Notes: generated by a model not told the origin, from the letters alone. Shown: positions 15,546 through 23,749, counted from the stretch's first letter. The stretch: DNA of 28,358 nucleotides from JAVBLP01 sp031553505 (GCA_031553505.1 JAVBLP010000011.1:1-28358), one strand, 5' to 3'. A program made the numbers and translations.

Positions 15546-16565
15546 ATGAAACAGTACAAAGTAGCGGTAGTAGGCGCGACAGGCGCAGTTGGAATTGAAA
15601 TGATTAAAATGCTTGAAAGCAGAAATTTCCCTGTTGAAAGCATAAAATTTTTAGCTTCTGAACGTTCCGCAGGCAAAAAACTTACATATAAAGGCAAAGA
15701 AGTCACGGTAGAACTTCTCACTAAAGATGGCGGGAAAGGCGTTGATATAGCGCTTTTCAGCGCGGGTGCGACAGTTTCAAAAGAATTCGCGCCGTCATTT
15801 GCCGCGGACGGCTGCTTTGTCATAGACAATTCCAGCGCGTGGAGAATGGATAAAGATATTCCCTTGGTTGTGCCGGAAGTGAATCCGCATCATTTGTCAA
15901 AAGATAAAAAGCTCATCGCTAACCCTAACTGCTCAACGATACAGATGGTCGTGGCGTTAAAACCGCTTCATGACGCCGCAAAAATTAAAAGAGTTATCGT
16001 TTCAACATACCAATCCGTTTCCGGCGCGGGCCAGAAAGGCATTAACGAGCTTACGGAACAGGTAAAAGCATGGGCTAAAGGGGAACAAGTACCTGCAGCT
16101 TCAAAGTTTCAATACCAGATAGCTTTTAACCTCATTCCGCAGATTGACGTTTTCACGGAAAACGGGTACACAAAAGAAGAAATTAAAATGACGGATGAAA
16201 CAAAAAAAATAATGGGTGATGACTCAATAGAAGTAAGTGCCACATGCATAAGAGTACCGGTTTTTCGCTCTCATTCCGAAAACGTTTGGATTGAAACGGA
16301 AAAACCTCTTTCAGCCGCGCAGGCAAAAGAACTTTTGGCAAAAGCGGACGGAATACAGCTTATGGACGAACCTGAAAGCAAAAAATATCCAATGCCTTTG
16401 TTTGCGGAAGGCATGCAGACAACTTATGTCGGCAGGATAAGGCAGGATATATCCACAAAAGGAAACGGCATAACTTTCTGGGTTGTTTCCGACAATTTAT
16501 TAAAAGGCGCGGCATTAAACGCGGTACAGATTGCCGAAGCTCTTATAAAAAATGGAATTCTTTAA
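15546..16565 (+). CDS. asd: Aspartate-semialdehyde dehydrogenase
   Basis: Reduces aspartyl phosphate to aspartate semialdehyde, the branch point for lysine/diaminopimelate, threonine and methionine. The 339-residue product has the NADP-binding GATGAVG (11-17), the catalytic Cys129 in NPNCSTIQ, YQSVSGAG and IRVPVFRSHSE. The frame is open from 15492, but ATG 15546 has AAAGGAAAAAAG upstream and the VAVVGATG start is standard. The last 14 bases overlap the ChbG-family gene. Its product is also the substrate of the carboxynorspermidine dehydrogenase encoded on the minus strand in this window. Confidence 0.96.
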   Translation: MKQYKVAVVGATGAVGIEMIKMLESRNFPVESIKFLASERSAGKKLTYKGKEVTVELLTKDGGKGVDIALFSAGATVSKEFAPSFAADGCFVIDNSSAWRMDKDIPLVVPEVNPHHLSKDKKLIANPNCSTIQMVVALKPLHDAAKIKRVIVSTYQSVSGAGQKGINELTEQVKAWAKGEQVPAASKFQYQIAFNLIPQIDVFTENGYTKEEIKMTDETKKIMGDDSIEVSATCIRVPVFRSHSENVWIETEKPLSAAQAKELLAKADGIQLMDEPESKKYPMPLFAEGMQTTYVGRIRQDISTKGNGITFWVVSDNLLKGAALNAVQIAEALIKNGIL

Positions 16566-17253
16566 ACGGATTATCATTAACGCGGATGATTTCGGATACA
16601 GAAAAGATATAAATAAAGGCATTATTTACGCTCATAAAAACGGCATCGTCAAAAGCACAACTGTTTTAACCGACAGGGAAGCGTTTGAAGATGCCGTTTC
16701 CCTTTCCAAAGAAAACCCGGGCTTAAAGACAGGGCTGCATATAGATTTAGACGTTTTTTTTGAGATAAAAAGGCCGGAAGGTACAATCACCGCTTTTCGC
16801 AATCCGGGTAAACAGGCAATTTCAGATACGATAAACAGGCAGGCGGATAAATTTCTAAACGCCGGTTTAAAACTTTCTCATTTTGACAGCCACCACCATA
16901 CCCACCTGCATCCGGATATTTTCCCTATAGTCGTAGAAAAAGCCAAAGAATTTAATGTCCCGGTACGTTTTTTTACTGGTTTTTACGATAACGGCGCAGT
17001 TGCGCGTGAAATGCAAAAAATGCTTGATGAAAACGGCATAAAATACTGTCCGCGCTTTATAAACGGCTGGTATTGGGGCAATGTGGATGAATCCTTTGAA
17101 CTTGCCGAACTTATGACACACCCCGGATTTAACGAAATCTGGCGCGAGTTTGAAATAGCAAAATGCTGCGACCCTAACTTAATAAAATATTTAAATGATA
17201 ACAATATACAGGCAATTTCTTTTGAAGACATAAAGGATCAGCATGAAAAATGA
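16552..17253 (+). CDS. YdjC/ChbG-family carbohydrate deacetylase
   Basis: Proteins of this family remove N-acetyl groups from oligosaccharides such as diacetylchitobiose, or act in hopanoid or glycan processing (HpnK). The 233-residue product has the metal-site motifs NADDFG (10-15), GLHIDLD with His63, and HFDSHHHTHLHPD (His114-116 and His118). No signal peptide is visible, so it should be cytoplasmic. Substrate cannot be deduced, since no chitobiose or hopanoid genes are nearby. The start lies inside asd (14-base overlap), and the last 11 bases overlap the Sel1 gene, so it is part of a tight operon. Confidence 0.85.
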   Translation: MEFFKRIIINADDFGYRKDINKGIIYAHKNGIVKSTTVLTDREAFEDAVSLSKENPGLKTGLHIDLDVFFEIKRPEGTITAFRNPGKQAISDTINRQADKFLNAGLKLSHFDSHHHTHLHPDIFPIVVEKAKEFNVPVRFFTGFYDNGAVAREMQKMLDENGIKYCPRFINGWYWGNVDESFELAELMTHPGFNEIWREFEIAKCCDPNLIKYLNDNNIQAISFEDIKDQHEK

Positions 17254-18718
17254 TACCCTTGCGGGAAACCTTGACGGCGCGCAAATATCCGAAAAAAAGC
17301 TTTTAGCTGAAAAATACCGCAAAGAAAACAACTATGACAAATATTTGGAGCTCGTTAAAGAGCTTGCAATACACGGCGACGCCGACTGCCAGTTTAACCT
17401 TGCAGTCGCTTATCAAAAAGGCGAAGGTGTTGAACACAATATAGAAACAGCTCTCTCTTTTTATCTGCTTTCGGCAAAACAAGGAAACCTTTATGCCTGC
17501 CACAATTTAGGAAAACTATATATGGAAGGGCTTGAGGTAAAGCAGGATTTAGATGAAGCGTTAAAATGGTTTGCCAAGCCGGCGGAGCACAATATATCAG
17601 AATCCGTATATTGCGCCGGAATTGTTTACGGCCAAAAAGGTAATTATGCCAAAGCTCTTGAATATTATCTTAAAGCCGCAAATTTGGGCAACGCCGGAGC
17701 TGATTACAGCATAGGCCTTATGCACGTAAACGGCACTGGCATTGAGAAAAATACGGATAAAGCATTGGAATATTTTTTTAAAGCTCATAAACAAGGGCAT
17801 GAATTTGCCGCGTACGCAATTGCGGCAACATATAAAAACATTAATAAACTTGAAAAAGCAAAAGAGTGGTATATTAAAGCCGCGGATGAAGGCGACATGC
17901 TTGCGCAGGAAGCGCTCGGAAACAGTTATTTTTACGCAACATTTACCGAACAAAACTACGAAGATTCTTTTTTTTGGCATACAAAAGCGGCAAGCGGCGG
18001 TTCCGCAATGTCAGAATTTTTTCTTGCCATAATGTATAATGAAGGCAAAGGCACGGAAGTAAATAAAGAAGAAGTGCCAAAACGGCTTCAAAAATCCGCT
18101 GAGATGGGATTTCCTCCGGCAGAAAATGCTTTAGGGTATGCATATAAAGAAGGAATATTGTTTGAACGCAATCCGGAGCTTGCATTATTTTGGGTAAAAA
18201 AATCAGCAGAACACGGCTATCGGGCGGGGCAGGCAAACCTGGGAGCAATGTACTATTTAGGCGACTGTACCGCAGAAAATTTTGATGAAGCTTTTAAATG
18301 GACTTTATTGGCCGCGGAGGCCGGAGACCCTAAAGCGCAGTATACTGTAGCAAATATGTATAAGCAAGGTTACGGCATAGAAAAAAATATCCCGAAAGTT
18401 TTGTATTGGTATGAAGAATCCGCAAAACAGGGATACGCGCCGGCACAAAGCGTTTTAGCATCAATTTTATTAGGAAATATGAACGGCGTACAAAAAGACG
18501 CAAAAAAAGCTTTTGCCTTTGCTTATGCGGCGGCAATGCAAAATGACGCATCCGCCCAATACACCTTGGGGCTGATATACTGCAACGGGGACGGCGTGGA
18601 AACAAATTATGAAGAAGGCATAAAATGGCTTAAAAGCGCCGCAGATTTAGGTTTTGTGCGGGCAGGCATGATTTTGCCGAAAATGATGGTGAAAGCTCCG
18701 TTAACAAATAAAAAATGA
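17243..18718 (+). CDS. Sel1-repeat (TPR-like) protein, 12 repeats
   Basis: A 491-residue solenoid of about twelve 32-37-residue Sel1 repeats plus a partial thirteenth, with motifs such as AQYTVANMYKQGYGIEKN, AQYTLGLIYCNGDGVETN and ALxWxxKSAExG. Sel1 solenoids are protein-binding scaffolds. No signal peptide or membrane span is visible, so it is predicted cytoplasmic. Repeats 3 and 5 are shorter (about 32 residues) and the rest about 36. AAGGATCAGC precedes ATG 17243. It overlaps the deacetylase by 11 bases and is followed 12 bases later by a small membrane protein, which is a candidate partner. Function is unknown beyond protein interaction. Confidence 0.9.
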   Translation: MKNDTLAGNLDGAQISEKKLLAEKYRKENNYDKYLELVKELAIHGDADCQFNLAVAYQKGEGVEHNIETALSFYLLSAKQGNLYACHNLGKLYMEGLEVKQDLDEALKWFAKPAEHNISESVYCAGIVYGQKGNYAKALEYYLKAANLGNAGADYSIGLMHVNGTGIEKNTDKALEYFFKAHKQGHEFAAYAIAATYKNINKLEKAKEWYIKAADEGDMLAQEALGNSYFYATFTEQNYEDSFFWHTKAASGGSAMSEFFLAIMYNEGKGTEVNKEEVPKRLQKSAEMGFPPAENALGYAYKEGILFERNPELALFWVKKSAEHGYRAGQANLGAMYYLGDCTAENFDEAFKWTLLAAEAGDPKAQYTVANMYKQGYGIEKNIPKVLYWYEESAKQGYAPAQSVLASILLGNMNGVQKDAKKAFAFAYAAAMQNDASAQYTLGLIYCNGDGVETNYEEGIKWLKSAADLGFVRAGMILPKMMVKAPLTNKK

Positions 18719-18730
18719 AGGGGGAAATGT

Positions 18731-18961
18731 ATGTCTATTATGGGAATTTTGAAAGCAGTTTCATCTCTTGCGGCAATAGCTGAACCGCATATTACAAAAA
18801 TTATCGATTATAAAAGGGCTCTTGCCATTATGGAATCTGAAAACGAAAGGCTTGAAAGTGATAATAAATCGCTTAAAACTCAACTTTTAGTGACAACAAT
18901 AGTTGCAGTAGTATTTTTTGTCGCATTTACGGTCTGTCTTATAATGCTTTTATCAAAATAA
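18731..18961 (+). CDS. Small coiled-coil, single-span membrane protein
   Basis: A 76-residue protein I cannot assign to a family. An N-terminal amphipathic part (MSIMGILKAVSSLAAIAE) is followed by a short coiled-coil-like segment (about 28-50, MESENERLESDNKSLKTQ) and a strong C-terminal transmembrane span (51-74). It would sit in the inner membrane as a tail-anchored or reversed-topology protein with the coil in the cytoplasm. AAGGGGGAAATGT precedes ATG 18731. Its stop codon overlaps the truA ATG by one base (TAATG), so translation is coupled. Its position after the Sel1 gene suggests a membrane anchor or partner for it (inference). Confidence 0.75.
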   Translation: MSIMGILKAVSSLAAIAEPHITKIIDYKRALAIMESENERLESDNKSLKTQLLVTTIVAVVFFVAFTVCLIMLLSK

Positions 18962-19695
18962 TGTTGAATTTTCAATGTATAATTGAATACGACGGCACGG
19001 ATTTTAGCGGATGGGGTAAACAGCCGGGACACAGGACAGTCCAAAATGAAATAGAAAAAGCGCTTTGCGGCATACTCCAAGTCCCAGTTAGTATTATTTG
19101 TGCCGGAAGGACAGATAAAGGCGTACATGCTTCAGGGCAATCCGTAAGCTTTAAAACCGATACAAAAATCTCTCCGGAAAAGCTGCTTTTAAGATTAAAT
19201 TCTTTACTGCCGCAGGATATATGCGTAAAATCAGCTAAAGCCGTACCTGAAAACTTTGACGCCCGCAAATCCGCAAAATACAAAACCTACACATATTTAA
19301 TATTTAACTCACCATTAAGATCTCCATTATATGAAAAACGCTCATGGCATATTGCGAAGCCTCTTGATATTAAAAAGATGGCTTACGCCGCGCAGTTTTT
19401 GCAGGAAAAAAGAGATTATTCGTTTTTTGACTCTTATAACAGCGTATTCGGATATAAAATCGTTGATTTGAAGAAGGTAAAGATAACTAAAAAAGGCAGT
19501 TTTATTGCTATAACCATTACCGGAGACCGTTTTCTATATAAAATGGTACGCAAAATGGTTGGGGAAATGGTAAAAATAGGGATAAATGAGCAAAATATTA
19601 AAGAATTGAAGGCTTCCGTCTTATCTAAAAACCGCCGTAAAACAACAAAACCCGCGCTTTCACACGGGCTTTATCTCACAAAAGTTGTATATTAA
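18961..19695 (+). CDS. truA: tRNA pseudouridine synthase A
   Basis: Modifies uridines 38-40 of the tRNA anticodon stem. The 244-residue product has the TruA signature GRTDKGVHASGQ with catalytic Asp52, the opening IEYDGTDFSGWGKQP, and FLYKMVRKMVGEMV near the C-terminus; the length is normal. It starts one base into the stop of the small membrane protein. The 3' end also encodes, on the other strand, the terminator of the convergent lipoprotein gene. Downstream it runs towards that convergent gene with an 8-base gap. Confidence 0.96.
   Translation: MLNFQCIIEYDGTDFSGWGKQPGHRTVQNEIEKALCGILQVPVSIICAGRTDKGVHASGQSVSFKTDTKISPEKLLLRLNSLLPQDICVKSAKAVPENFDARKSAKYKTYTYLIFNSPLRSPLYEKRSWHIAKPLDIKKMAYAAQFLQEKRDYSFFDSYNSVFGYKIVDLKKVKITKKGSFIAITITGDRFLYKMVRKMVGEMVKIGINEQNIKELKASVLSKNRRKTTKPALSHGLYLTKVVY
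19639..19670 (-). terminator. Intrinsic terminator of the minus-strand lipoprotein gene
   Basis: On the minus strand AGCCCGTGT-GAAA-GCGCGGGTT forms a 9-pair stem (three G.U pairs) with a GAAA tetraloop, directly followed by TTGTTGTTTT. It begins 34 bases past the stop of the 132-residue lipoprotein and lies inside the truA coding region. In the plus direction the stem is followed only by TTATC, so it is weak there. Confidence 0.65.
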
Positions 19696-19703
19696 CAGAC
19701 TAA

Positions 19704-20102
19704 TTAATCAATAAAATTTACCGTAGCAGATGAAGATATGCTTGAAAAGTACGCTTTTACCACAAGCTGGTCTCTGGCAGCGGCAAATCCGGTGCTTATT
19801 TTTATTCTGCTGTATTTCATAGGAAATTCAATATATTGTTCATCCAAAGCAACTCCGCCGACTTTAGCAGTCCAGGTAATATCTGCAACAGACTGGCTTT
19901 CTCCGTTTGCATTTTTAACATCCGTAGTAAACAGTAAATAGTTGGTAGCGGCTAAACTAATATCGGCTCCCGCAGGAGCTTGTGACAAACTCATAGTCCA
20001 ACCCTGATACGGATTAGTTGTATTAGTGTCCTTATCGCAAGCGCATATAAAAAGTACCCCAAAAAACACTGCCAAAACAGCTAAAAACATTAACTTTTTC
20101 AT
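19704..20102 (-). CDS. Small Ig-like lipoprotein
   Basis: A 132-residue lipoprotein of no recognised family. The signal has a lipobox ending I19-C20-A21-C22, so Cys22 is lipidated; it is followed by Asp and a Thr/Asn linker. The rest (about 33-132) is a single predicted beta-sandwich of bacterial Ig-like type (WTMSLSQAPAGADISL, DITWTAKVGGVALDE, DQLVVKAYFSS, ATVNFID). Asp right after the lipid Cys marks inner-membrane retention in E. coli but may not here. GGAGA precedes the ATG, and the gene has its own promoter and terminator, so it is monocistronic. It diverges from the other lipoprotein gene across a 618-base gap. Confidence 0.75.
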   Translation of the reverse strand: MKKLMFLAVLAVFFGVLFICACDKDTNTTNPYQGWTMSLSQAPAGADISLAATNYLLFTTDVKNANGESQSVADITWTAKVGGVALDEQYIEFPMKYSRIKISTGFAAARDQLVVKAYFSSISSSATVNFID

Positions 20103-20154
20103 ATGTAAAATCTCTCCATTTTTCTGCCTGTTTAAATTTATAGATATTGTGGTG

Positions 20155-20183
20155 ATTATATCTTTTTATTCTAAACAACTCAA
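20155..20183 (-). promoter_or_regulatory. Sigma70-type promoter of the Ig-like lipoprotein gene
   Basis: On the minus strand TTGAGT (20183-20178), a 17-base spacer and TATAAT (20160-20155). The predicted start is near 20148, giving a 5' leader of about 45 bases that ends in GGAGAGATTTTACAT before the ATG. Confidence 0.65.
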
Positions 20184-20417
20184 GATACTTATAAAATGCC
20201 CAATTTTTAAATAACGTATTTATTTATTTTTTTATTGCAAAATATTTCAAAAAGAATTTACAATAAAATTTATTTACATCTGTGAGTGATATTTGATAAC
20301 TTTTAAAGCATAATATTATTACAATGCGATTTATTCATATTTATAGGTGTTTTTTTATATTAACATAACAATCGACTTTATTGTTTACAACTTCCCAAAA
20401 CACCCTATCAACTTAAC

Positions 20418-20441
20418 ATAATGTAACTTATCGGACATTAT
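20418..20441. promoter_or_regulatory. Inverted repeat ATAATGT-N10-ACATTAT
   Basis: A perfect 7-base dyad (20418-20424 and 20435-20441) with a 10-base spacer, in the middle of the divergent region. The half-sites lie about 17 bases apart centre to centre, a spacing compatible with a dimeric regulator or a dispersed palindrome. It is about 210 bases from the right-hand -35 and 235 from the left-hand one, so direct control is uncertain. Confidence 0.3.
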
Positions 20442-20649
20442 TTTGAGCAATCTTTAGCAAATTTTCATGTACTTTTTCTTAATTAAAATTTTTAATTTTT
20501 GAAAATTAAAGTTTTTCTTGGCATGTTTTTTGAAATTAAAAAAATACAAAATCCCTATTTTAAGGTTTTTGGCAGTTTTTTAAAATCCGCTTTTTAGATA
20601 TCGCAATAAAAAATTAAAGATTTACGTTTTTGCTGGAAAGGTTTGCAGC

Positions 20650-20677
20650 TTGATTTTAGATAGCATAAAACTATAAT
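20650..20677 (+). promoter_or_regulatory. Sigma70-type promoter of the CC0125-like lipoprotein gene
   Basis: TTGATT (20650-20655), a 16-base spacer and a consensus TATAAT (20672-20677), with a start near 20684. A G/C hairpin follows at once (20687-20701) and AAAGGAG precedes the ATG at 20721. Confidence 0.65.
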
Positions 20678-20686
20678 TATCAAAAT

Positions 20687-20701
20687 CGGGGATTTCCCCC
20701 G
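20687..20701 (+). promoter_or_regulatory. 5'-leader hairpin
   Basis: CGGGG-ATTTC-CCCCG forms a 5-pair G/C stem within a few bases of the predicted transcript start, in otherwise AT-rich sequence. A 5' stem like this often protects mRNA from decay. It ends 6 bases before the AAAGGAG binding site. Confidence 0.45.
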
Positions 20702-20720
20702 CAAAAAAAGGAGATTTTCA

Positions 20721-21218
20721 ATGCTAAAAAAACTGTCTTTTTGTATGTTATTATTGTCATTTTTTGTAATCGGATGTTCTACAGGCTACAAACAGTCAGG
20801 CGGAGGATTAACAGGTTTTGGGTTTCAGGATTTTCAGATTGAGGAAGACACCTATAAGATAAGGTTTAGCGGTAACGCCATTACAACAAAAGAAAAGGTT
20901 GAAGATTTAGCCCTTTTAAGAGCTTCTGAATTGGCAATTAAGCACGGTTACAACTACTTTGTAGTTCTTCAGGAAGAAGATGATTACACGTCTAAAACCC
21001 AAAAGCCTACAAAAACTATAACGCAGGAAGAGAAAAAGACCAGCAGCGGCCGAGTAAGCACTACAACAGCAGAAGAAGGATACAGCCAGGAAGTTGAAAC
21101 TTATTTTAAAAAGGCGCTGGTGGTAAAGTGCTACAAGGAAAAACCTTCCGAAAATATTGCGGTATATGATGCAAAAAAGACTTACGACAGCATAAGCGCA
21201 ATGTATAAAATAAAGTAA
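20721..21218 (+). CDS. CC0125/CC1285-family lipoprotein
   Basis: A 165-residue lipoprotein with lipobox V16-I17-G18-C19. The mature part opens STGYKQSGGGLTGFGFQDFQIEEDTYKIRFSGNA and continues RASELAIKHGYNYFVV, which is the layout I associate with the CC0125/CC1285 lipoprotein family (function unknown, envelope). A Lys/Thr/Glu-rich loop (about 94-118) interrupts the fold before KKALVVKCYKEKP. AAAGGAG precedes ATG 20721. It has its own promoter and a strong downstream hairpin, so it is monocistronic. An envelope role is likely; the ligand or partner is unknown. Confidence 0.75.
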   Translation: MLKKLSFCMLLLSFFVIGCSTGYKQSGGGLTGFGFQDFQIEEDTYKIRFSGNAITTKEKVEDLALLRASELAIKHGYNYFVVLQEEDDYTSKTQKPTKTITQEEKKTSSGRVSTTTAEEGYSQEVETYFKKALVVKCYKEKPSENIAVYDAKKTYDSISAMYKIK

Positions 21219-21231
21219 ATAAGTTAAAAAA

Positions 21232-21276
21232 AAACAGCTCAAAAGCATTGAAAAATCAATCGCTTTTGAGCTGTTT
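21232..21276. terminator. Bidirectional intrinsic terminator
   Basis: AAACAGCTCAAAAGC pairs perfectly with GCTTTTGAGCTGTTT (15 pairs), with an inner ATTGA/TCAAT stem and an AAAA loop. It lies between the convergent lipoprotein gene (stop 21218) and the dehydrogenase gene (stop at 21340). On the minus strand a run of T follows the stem directly, and on the plus strand TTT begins within it, so it serves both but is stronger on the minus strand. Confidence 0.85.
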
Positions 21277-21339
21277 CGTGTTTGTAAATATTATCTTACA
21301 GATTTGCAAGTTCTATTGCCCCGCTGAATAAAAGAGCAA

Positions 21340-22605
21340 TTATTTTTTTGTTTCCCCGCCCGCTGTTTTTGCCACTCTTTTTTTAGAATAACTGGTTTTA
21401 ATTGTTTCCGTGGTAAGCCCGATATTGTTTAAAAGCTCTATAAACGGATCCGGATCAAGCTCTTCAACGTTTACCATCTTTTTAGTGTCCCAATCGCCTT
21501 TAGCAATTAAAATTGCCGCAGCAACCGCGGGAACGCCCGCCGTATAGCTGATCGCCTGAGATTCTACTTCTTCATAACACGCCTTATGGTCACACACGTT
21601 GAATATAAAAAGCTCTTTTTTCCTGCCGTCTTTAGTACCTTTTATAAGGTCTCCTATGCATGTTTTGCCGGTATAATTAGGCGCAAGAGTTTTCGGGTCC
21701 GGCAAGCACGCTTTAACCACTTTTAAAGGTACAACTTCAAGCCCTTCAGCTGTTTTTACAGGCTGTTCGGACAAAAGCCCTATATTTTTTAAAACCGTAA
21801 AACAATTTATGTAATGATCGCTGAAACCCATCCAAAAACGTATTGAATTTGCATCTATATTTTTGGAAAGGGAATGGAGTTCGTCATGACCCGTAAGATA
21901 AACAGTCTGCTTTCCTACAATAGGAAAATCATAAGTCAATTTCTCTTCATGGACAGCTTTAGAAACCCATTTTTTATCTATCCAGGTCCAAACTTTTACA
22001 AACTCCCTGAAATTGATTTCCGGGTCAAAATTCGTCGCAAAGTATTTGCCGTGGCTTCCGGCATTAACATCCATAATGTCGATTGTATCTATAGTATCAA
22101 AAAAGTGCTTTTTCGCGTAAGCGGCATAAGCGTTTACAACGCCCGGGTCAAAACCCGCGCCCAAAATAGCCGTAACGCCTTTTTCTTTGCAGCGGTCTTT
22201 GCGTTTCCATTCATAGTTTGCATACCATGGCGGGTTTTCGCACACTTTAGAAGGGTCTTCGTGTATCGCTGTATCTATATACGCCGAACCCGTATTTATG
22301 CAGGCTTCCAAAATAGACATATTGCAAAACGCCGAAGCAAGGTTTACCACTATCGAGACATTAAGCTCTTTTATTAAAGCGGTCATCTCTTCAACGTTTA
22401 AAGCGTCACACTGCCTTGCTTTTATCTTTTTTGAAGCGTCTTTGTAGTTGTTTTTTCTTTCTATACTTTTCAAAATATCTTTGCAGGCGTCTAAAGATCT
22501 TGAAGCAATATAAATATCCCCGAAAACATCATTATTTTGGGCAAATTTATGAGCCGCAACGTGCGCGACTCCCCCTGCGCCTACTAAAAGTACGTTCCTT
22601 TTCAT
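21340..22605 (-). CDS. Carboxynorspermidine dehydrogenase (saccharopine-dehydrogenase family)
   Basis: Condenses aspartate semialdehyde with 1,3-diaminopropane or putrescine and reduces the adduct with NADPH to carboxynorspermidine or carboxyspermidine, in place of the SpeD/SpeE spermidine route. The 421-residue product has the Rossmann motif LVGAGGVAHVAAHK (7-20), GAGFDPGVVNAYAAYA and NFREFVKVWTWIDK, typical of this branch rather than lysine-pathway saccharopine enzymes. The partner nspC lies immediately upstream (24-base gap), which makes the assignment secure at family level; which diamine is used cannot be told. CACAGGAA precedes the ATG, and the terminator at 21232-21276 lies downstream. 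Confidence 0.9.
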   Translation of the reverse strand: MKRNVLLVGAGGVAHVAAHKFAQNNDVFGDIYIASRSLDACKDILKSIERKNNYKDASKKIKARQCDALNVEEMTALIKELNVSIVVNLASAFCNMSILEACINTGSAYIDTAIHEDPSKVCENPPWYANYEWKRKDRCKEKGVTAILGAGFDPGVVNAYAAYAKKHFFDTIDTIDIMDVNAGSHGKYFATNFDPEINFREFVKVWTWIDKKWVSKAVHEEKLTYDFPIVGKQTVYLTGHDELHSLSKNIDANSIRFWMGFSDHYINCFTVLKNIGLLSEQPVKTAEGLEVVPLKVVKACLPDPKTLAPNYTGKTCIGDLIKGTKDGRKKELFIFNVCDHKACYEEVESQAISYTAGVPAVAAAILIAKGDWDTKKMVNVEELDPDPFIELLNNIGLTTETIKTSYSKKRVAKTAGGETKK

Positions 22606-22629
22606 TTCCTGTGTTTCCCCCCTTGTCCG

Positions 22630-23739
22630 CTATGATAAATTTTTTACGAAATCGCTGTACATAAACTGCCTGACAATCTCTGTTCTTCCGTTAAGCCTTT
22701 TAACTACTATTGCAGGCATCTTTACGCCGTTAAACCAATTCTTTTTTACCATTGTATAACCGGCGGCGTCATCAAAACGCACCTGTGAGCCGGTTTTAAG
22801 CCTGCGGGCAAGCTTATAAGTGCCGAAAACATCTCCGGCAAGACATGAGCGCCCCGCGATTATATATTCGTTTTTACCTGATTTTTCAGTTATTTTAGCC
22901 GGTGTCCTGTAAATAAGCAAATCAAGCATATGAGCTTCGGTTGAAGCGTCAACTATTACCGTTTTTTTGCCGTTTTCAACCACATCCAAAACCGTTGTAA
23001 GAAGTTCCGCGGATTTAGTTATAGCCGCTTCGCCCGGTTCAAGATAAACCTGAACATTATATTTTTCCGAAAAATCTTTAAGCTTTTTGCAGAATTTGTC
23101 TATGGGATAGCCGTCCTTCGTAAAATACAAGCCGCCGCCAAGGCTTACCCAGCTTACCCTTTTAAGTACGGCATCGTACTTTTTAGCTATTTTATCAAGC
23201 ATGGCGCTAAAGCACTCAAAATCGTCGTTTTCACAGTTGTAATGAAACATCACGCCGTTTATTTTATTCAAAGAGGAAAGCACTTTTTTGACATCCGAAA
23301 CGCCAAGCCTCGAATTCTTTCTCGCGGGGTTTGCCAAGTCAAAATGAGAGTAACTAATACCCGGGTTTACCCTTAAACCCACTTTTAAATGTTTAACTTC
23401 ATTGTAAAACATATTAAGCTGTGAAACGGAGTTAAATATCACCTTATCGGAAATCTTTTTTAGCGCCTCAATGTCTTCTTTTGAGTAAGCAACGCTGAAA
23501 GCGTGCGTTTCTTTGCCGAATTTGTCATAACCGAGCTTTGCTTCGTAAAAAGAGCTGCTTGTTGTGCCGTCCATATATTTGCTCATAAGCGGAAAAACGC
23601 ACCATGTGGAAAAACATTTAAGCGCGAGTACGGATTTCGCGCCTGAAACTTTACGCACATATTCAATCTTCTTCATATTTTTAAGAAGTTTTGCTTCATC
23701 TATAAGGTAATAGGGCGTTTGTATTTTTAAAGCTGCCAT
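22630..23739 (-). CDS. nspC: Carboxynorspermidine/carboxyspermidine decarboxylase
   Basis: Decarboxylates carboxy(nor)spermidine to the free polyamine with PLP. The 369-residue product belongs to the fold-III decarboxylases: Lys41 in LALKCFST is the PLP lysine, FHYNCEN and WVSLGGGLYF form the active-site strands, LEPGEA binds phosphate and RSCLAGDVFG carries the catalytic Cys loop. This pattern and length are those of NspC rather than diaminopimelate or arginine decarboxylases. AAAGGAGT precedes the ATG. It is 10 bases after the DUF1805 gene and 24 bases before the dehydrogenase, so one transcript is expected. Confidence 0.94.
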   Translation of the reverse strand: MAALKIQTPYYLIDEAKLLKNMKKIEYVRKVSGAKSVLALKCFSTWCVFPLMSKYMDGTTSSSFYEAKLGYDKFGKETHAFSVAYSKEDIEALKKISDKVIFNSVSQLNMFYNEVKHLKVGLRVNPGISYSHFDLANPARKNSRLGVSDVKKVLSSLNKINGVMFHYNCENDDFECFSAMLDKIAKKYDAVLKRVSWVSLGGGLYFTKDGYPIDKFCKKLKDFSEKYNVQVYLEPGEAAITKSAELLTTVLDVVENGKKTVIVDASTEAHMLDLLIYRTPAKITEKSGKNEYIIAGRSCLAGDVFGTYKLARRLKTGSQVRFDDAAGYTMVKKNWFNGVKMPAIVVKRLNGRTEIVRQFMYSDFVKNLS

Positions 23740-23749
23740 AAAAACTCCT

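Larger units (their letters stand above)
20103..20720. other. AT-rich divergent intergenic region (618 bases)
   Basis: Lies between the two divergent lipoprotein genes and is very AT-rich. It holds the two promoters listed separately, one inverted repeat and AT-rich dyads such as TTAATTTTTGAAAATTAA (20491-20508). No open frame with family resemblance, no DnaA box and no tRNA-like fold was seen. Most of 20190-20640 is unexplained. Confidence 0.6.
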
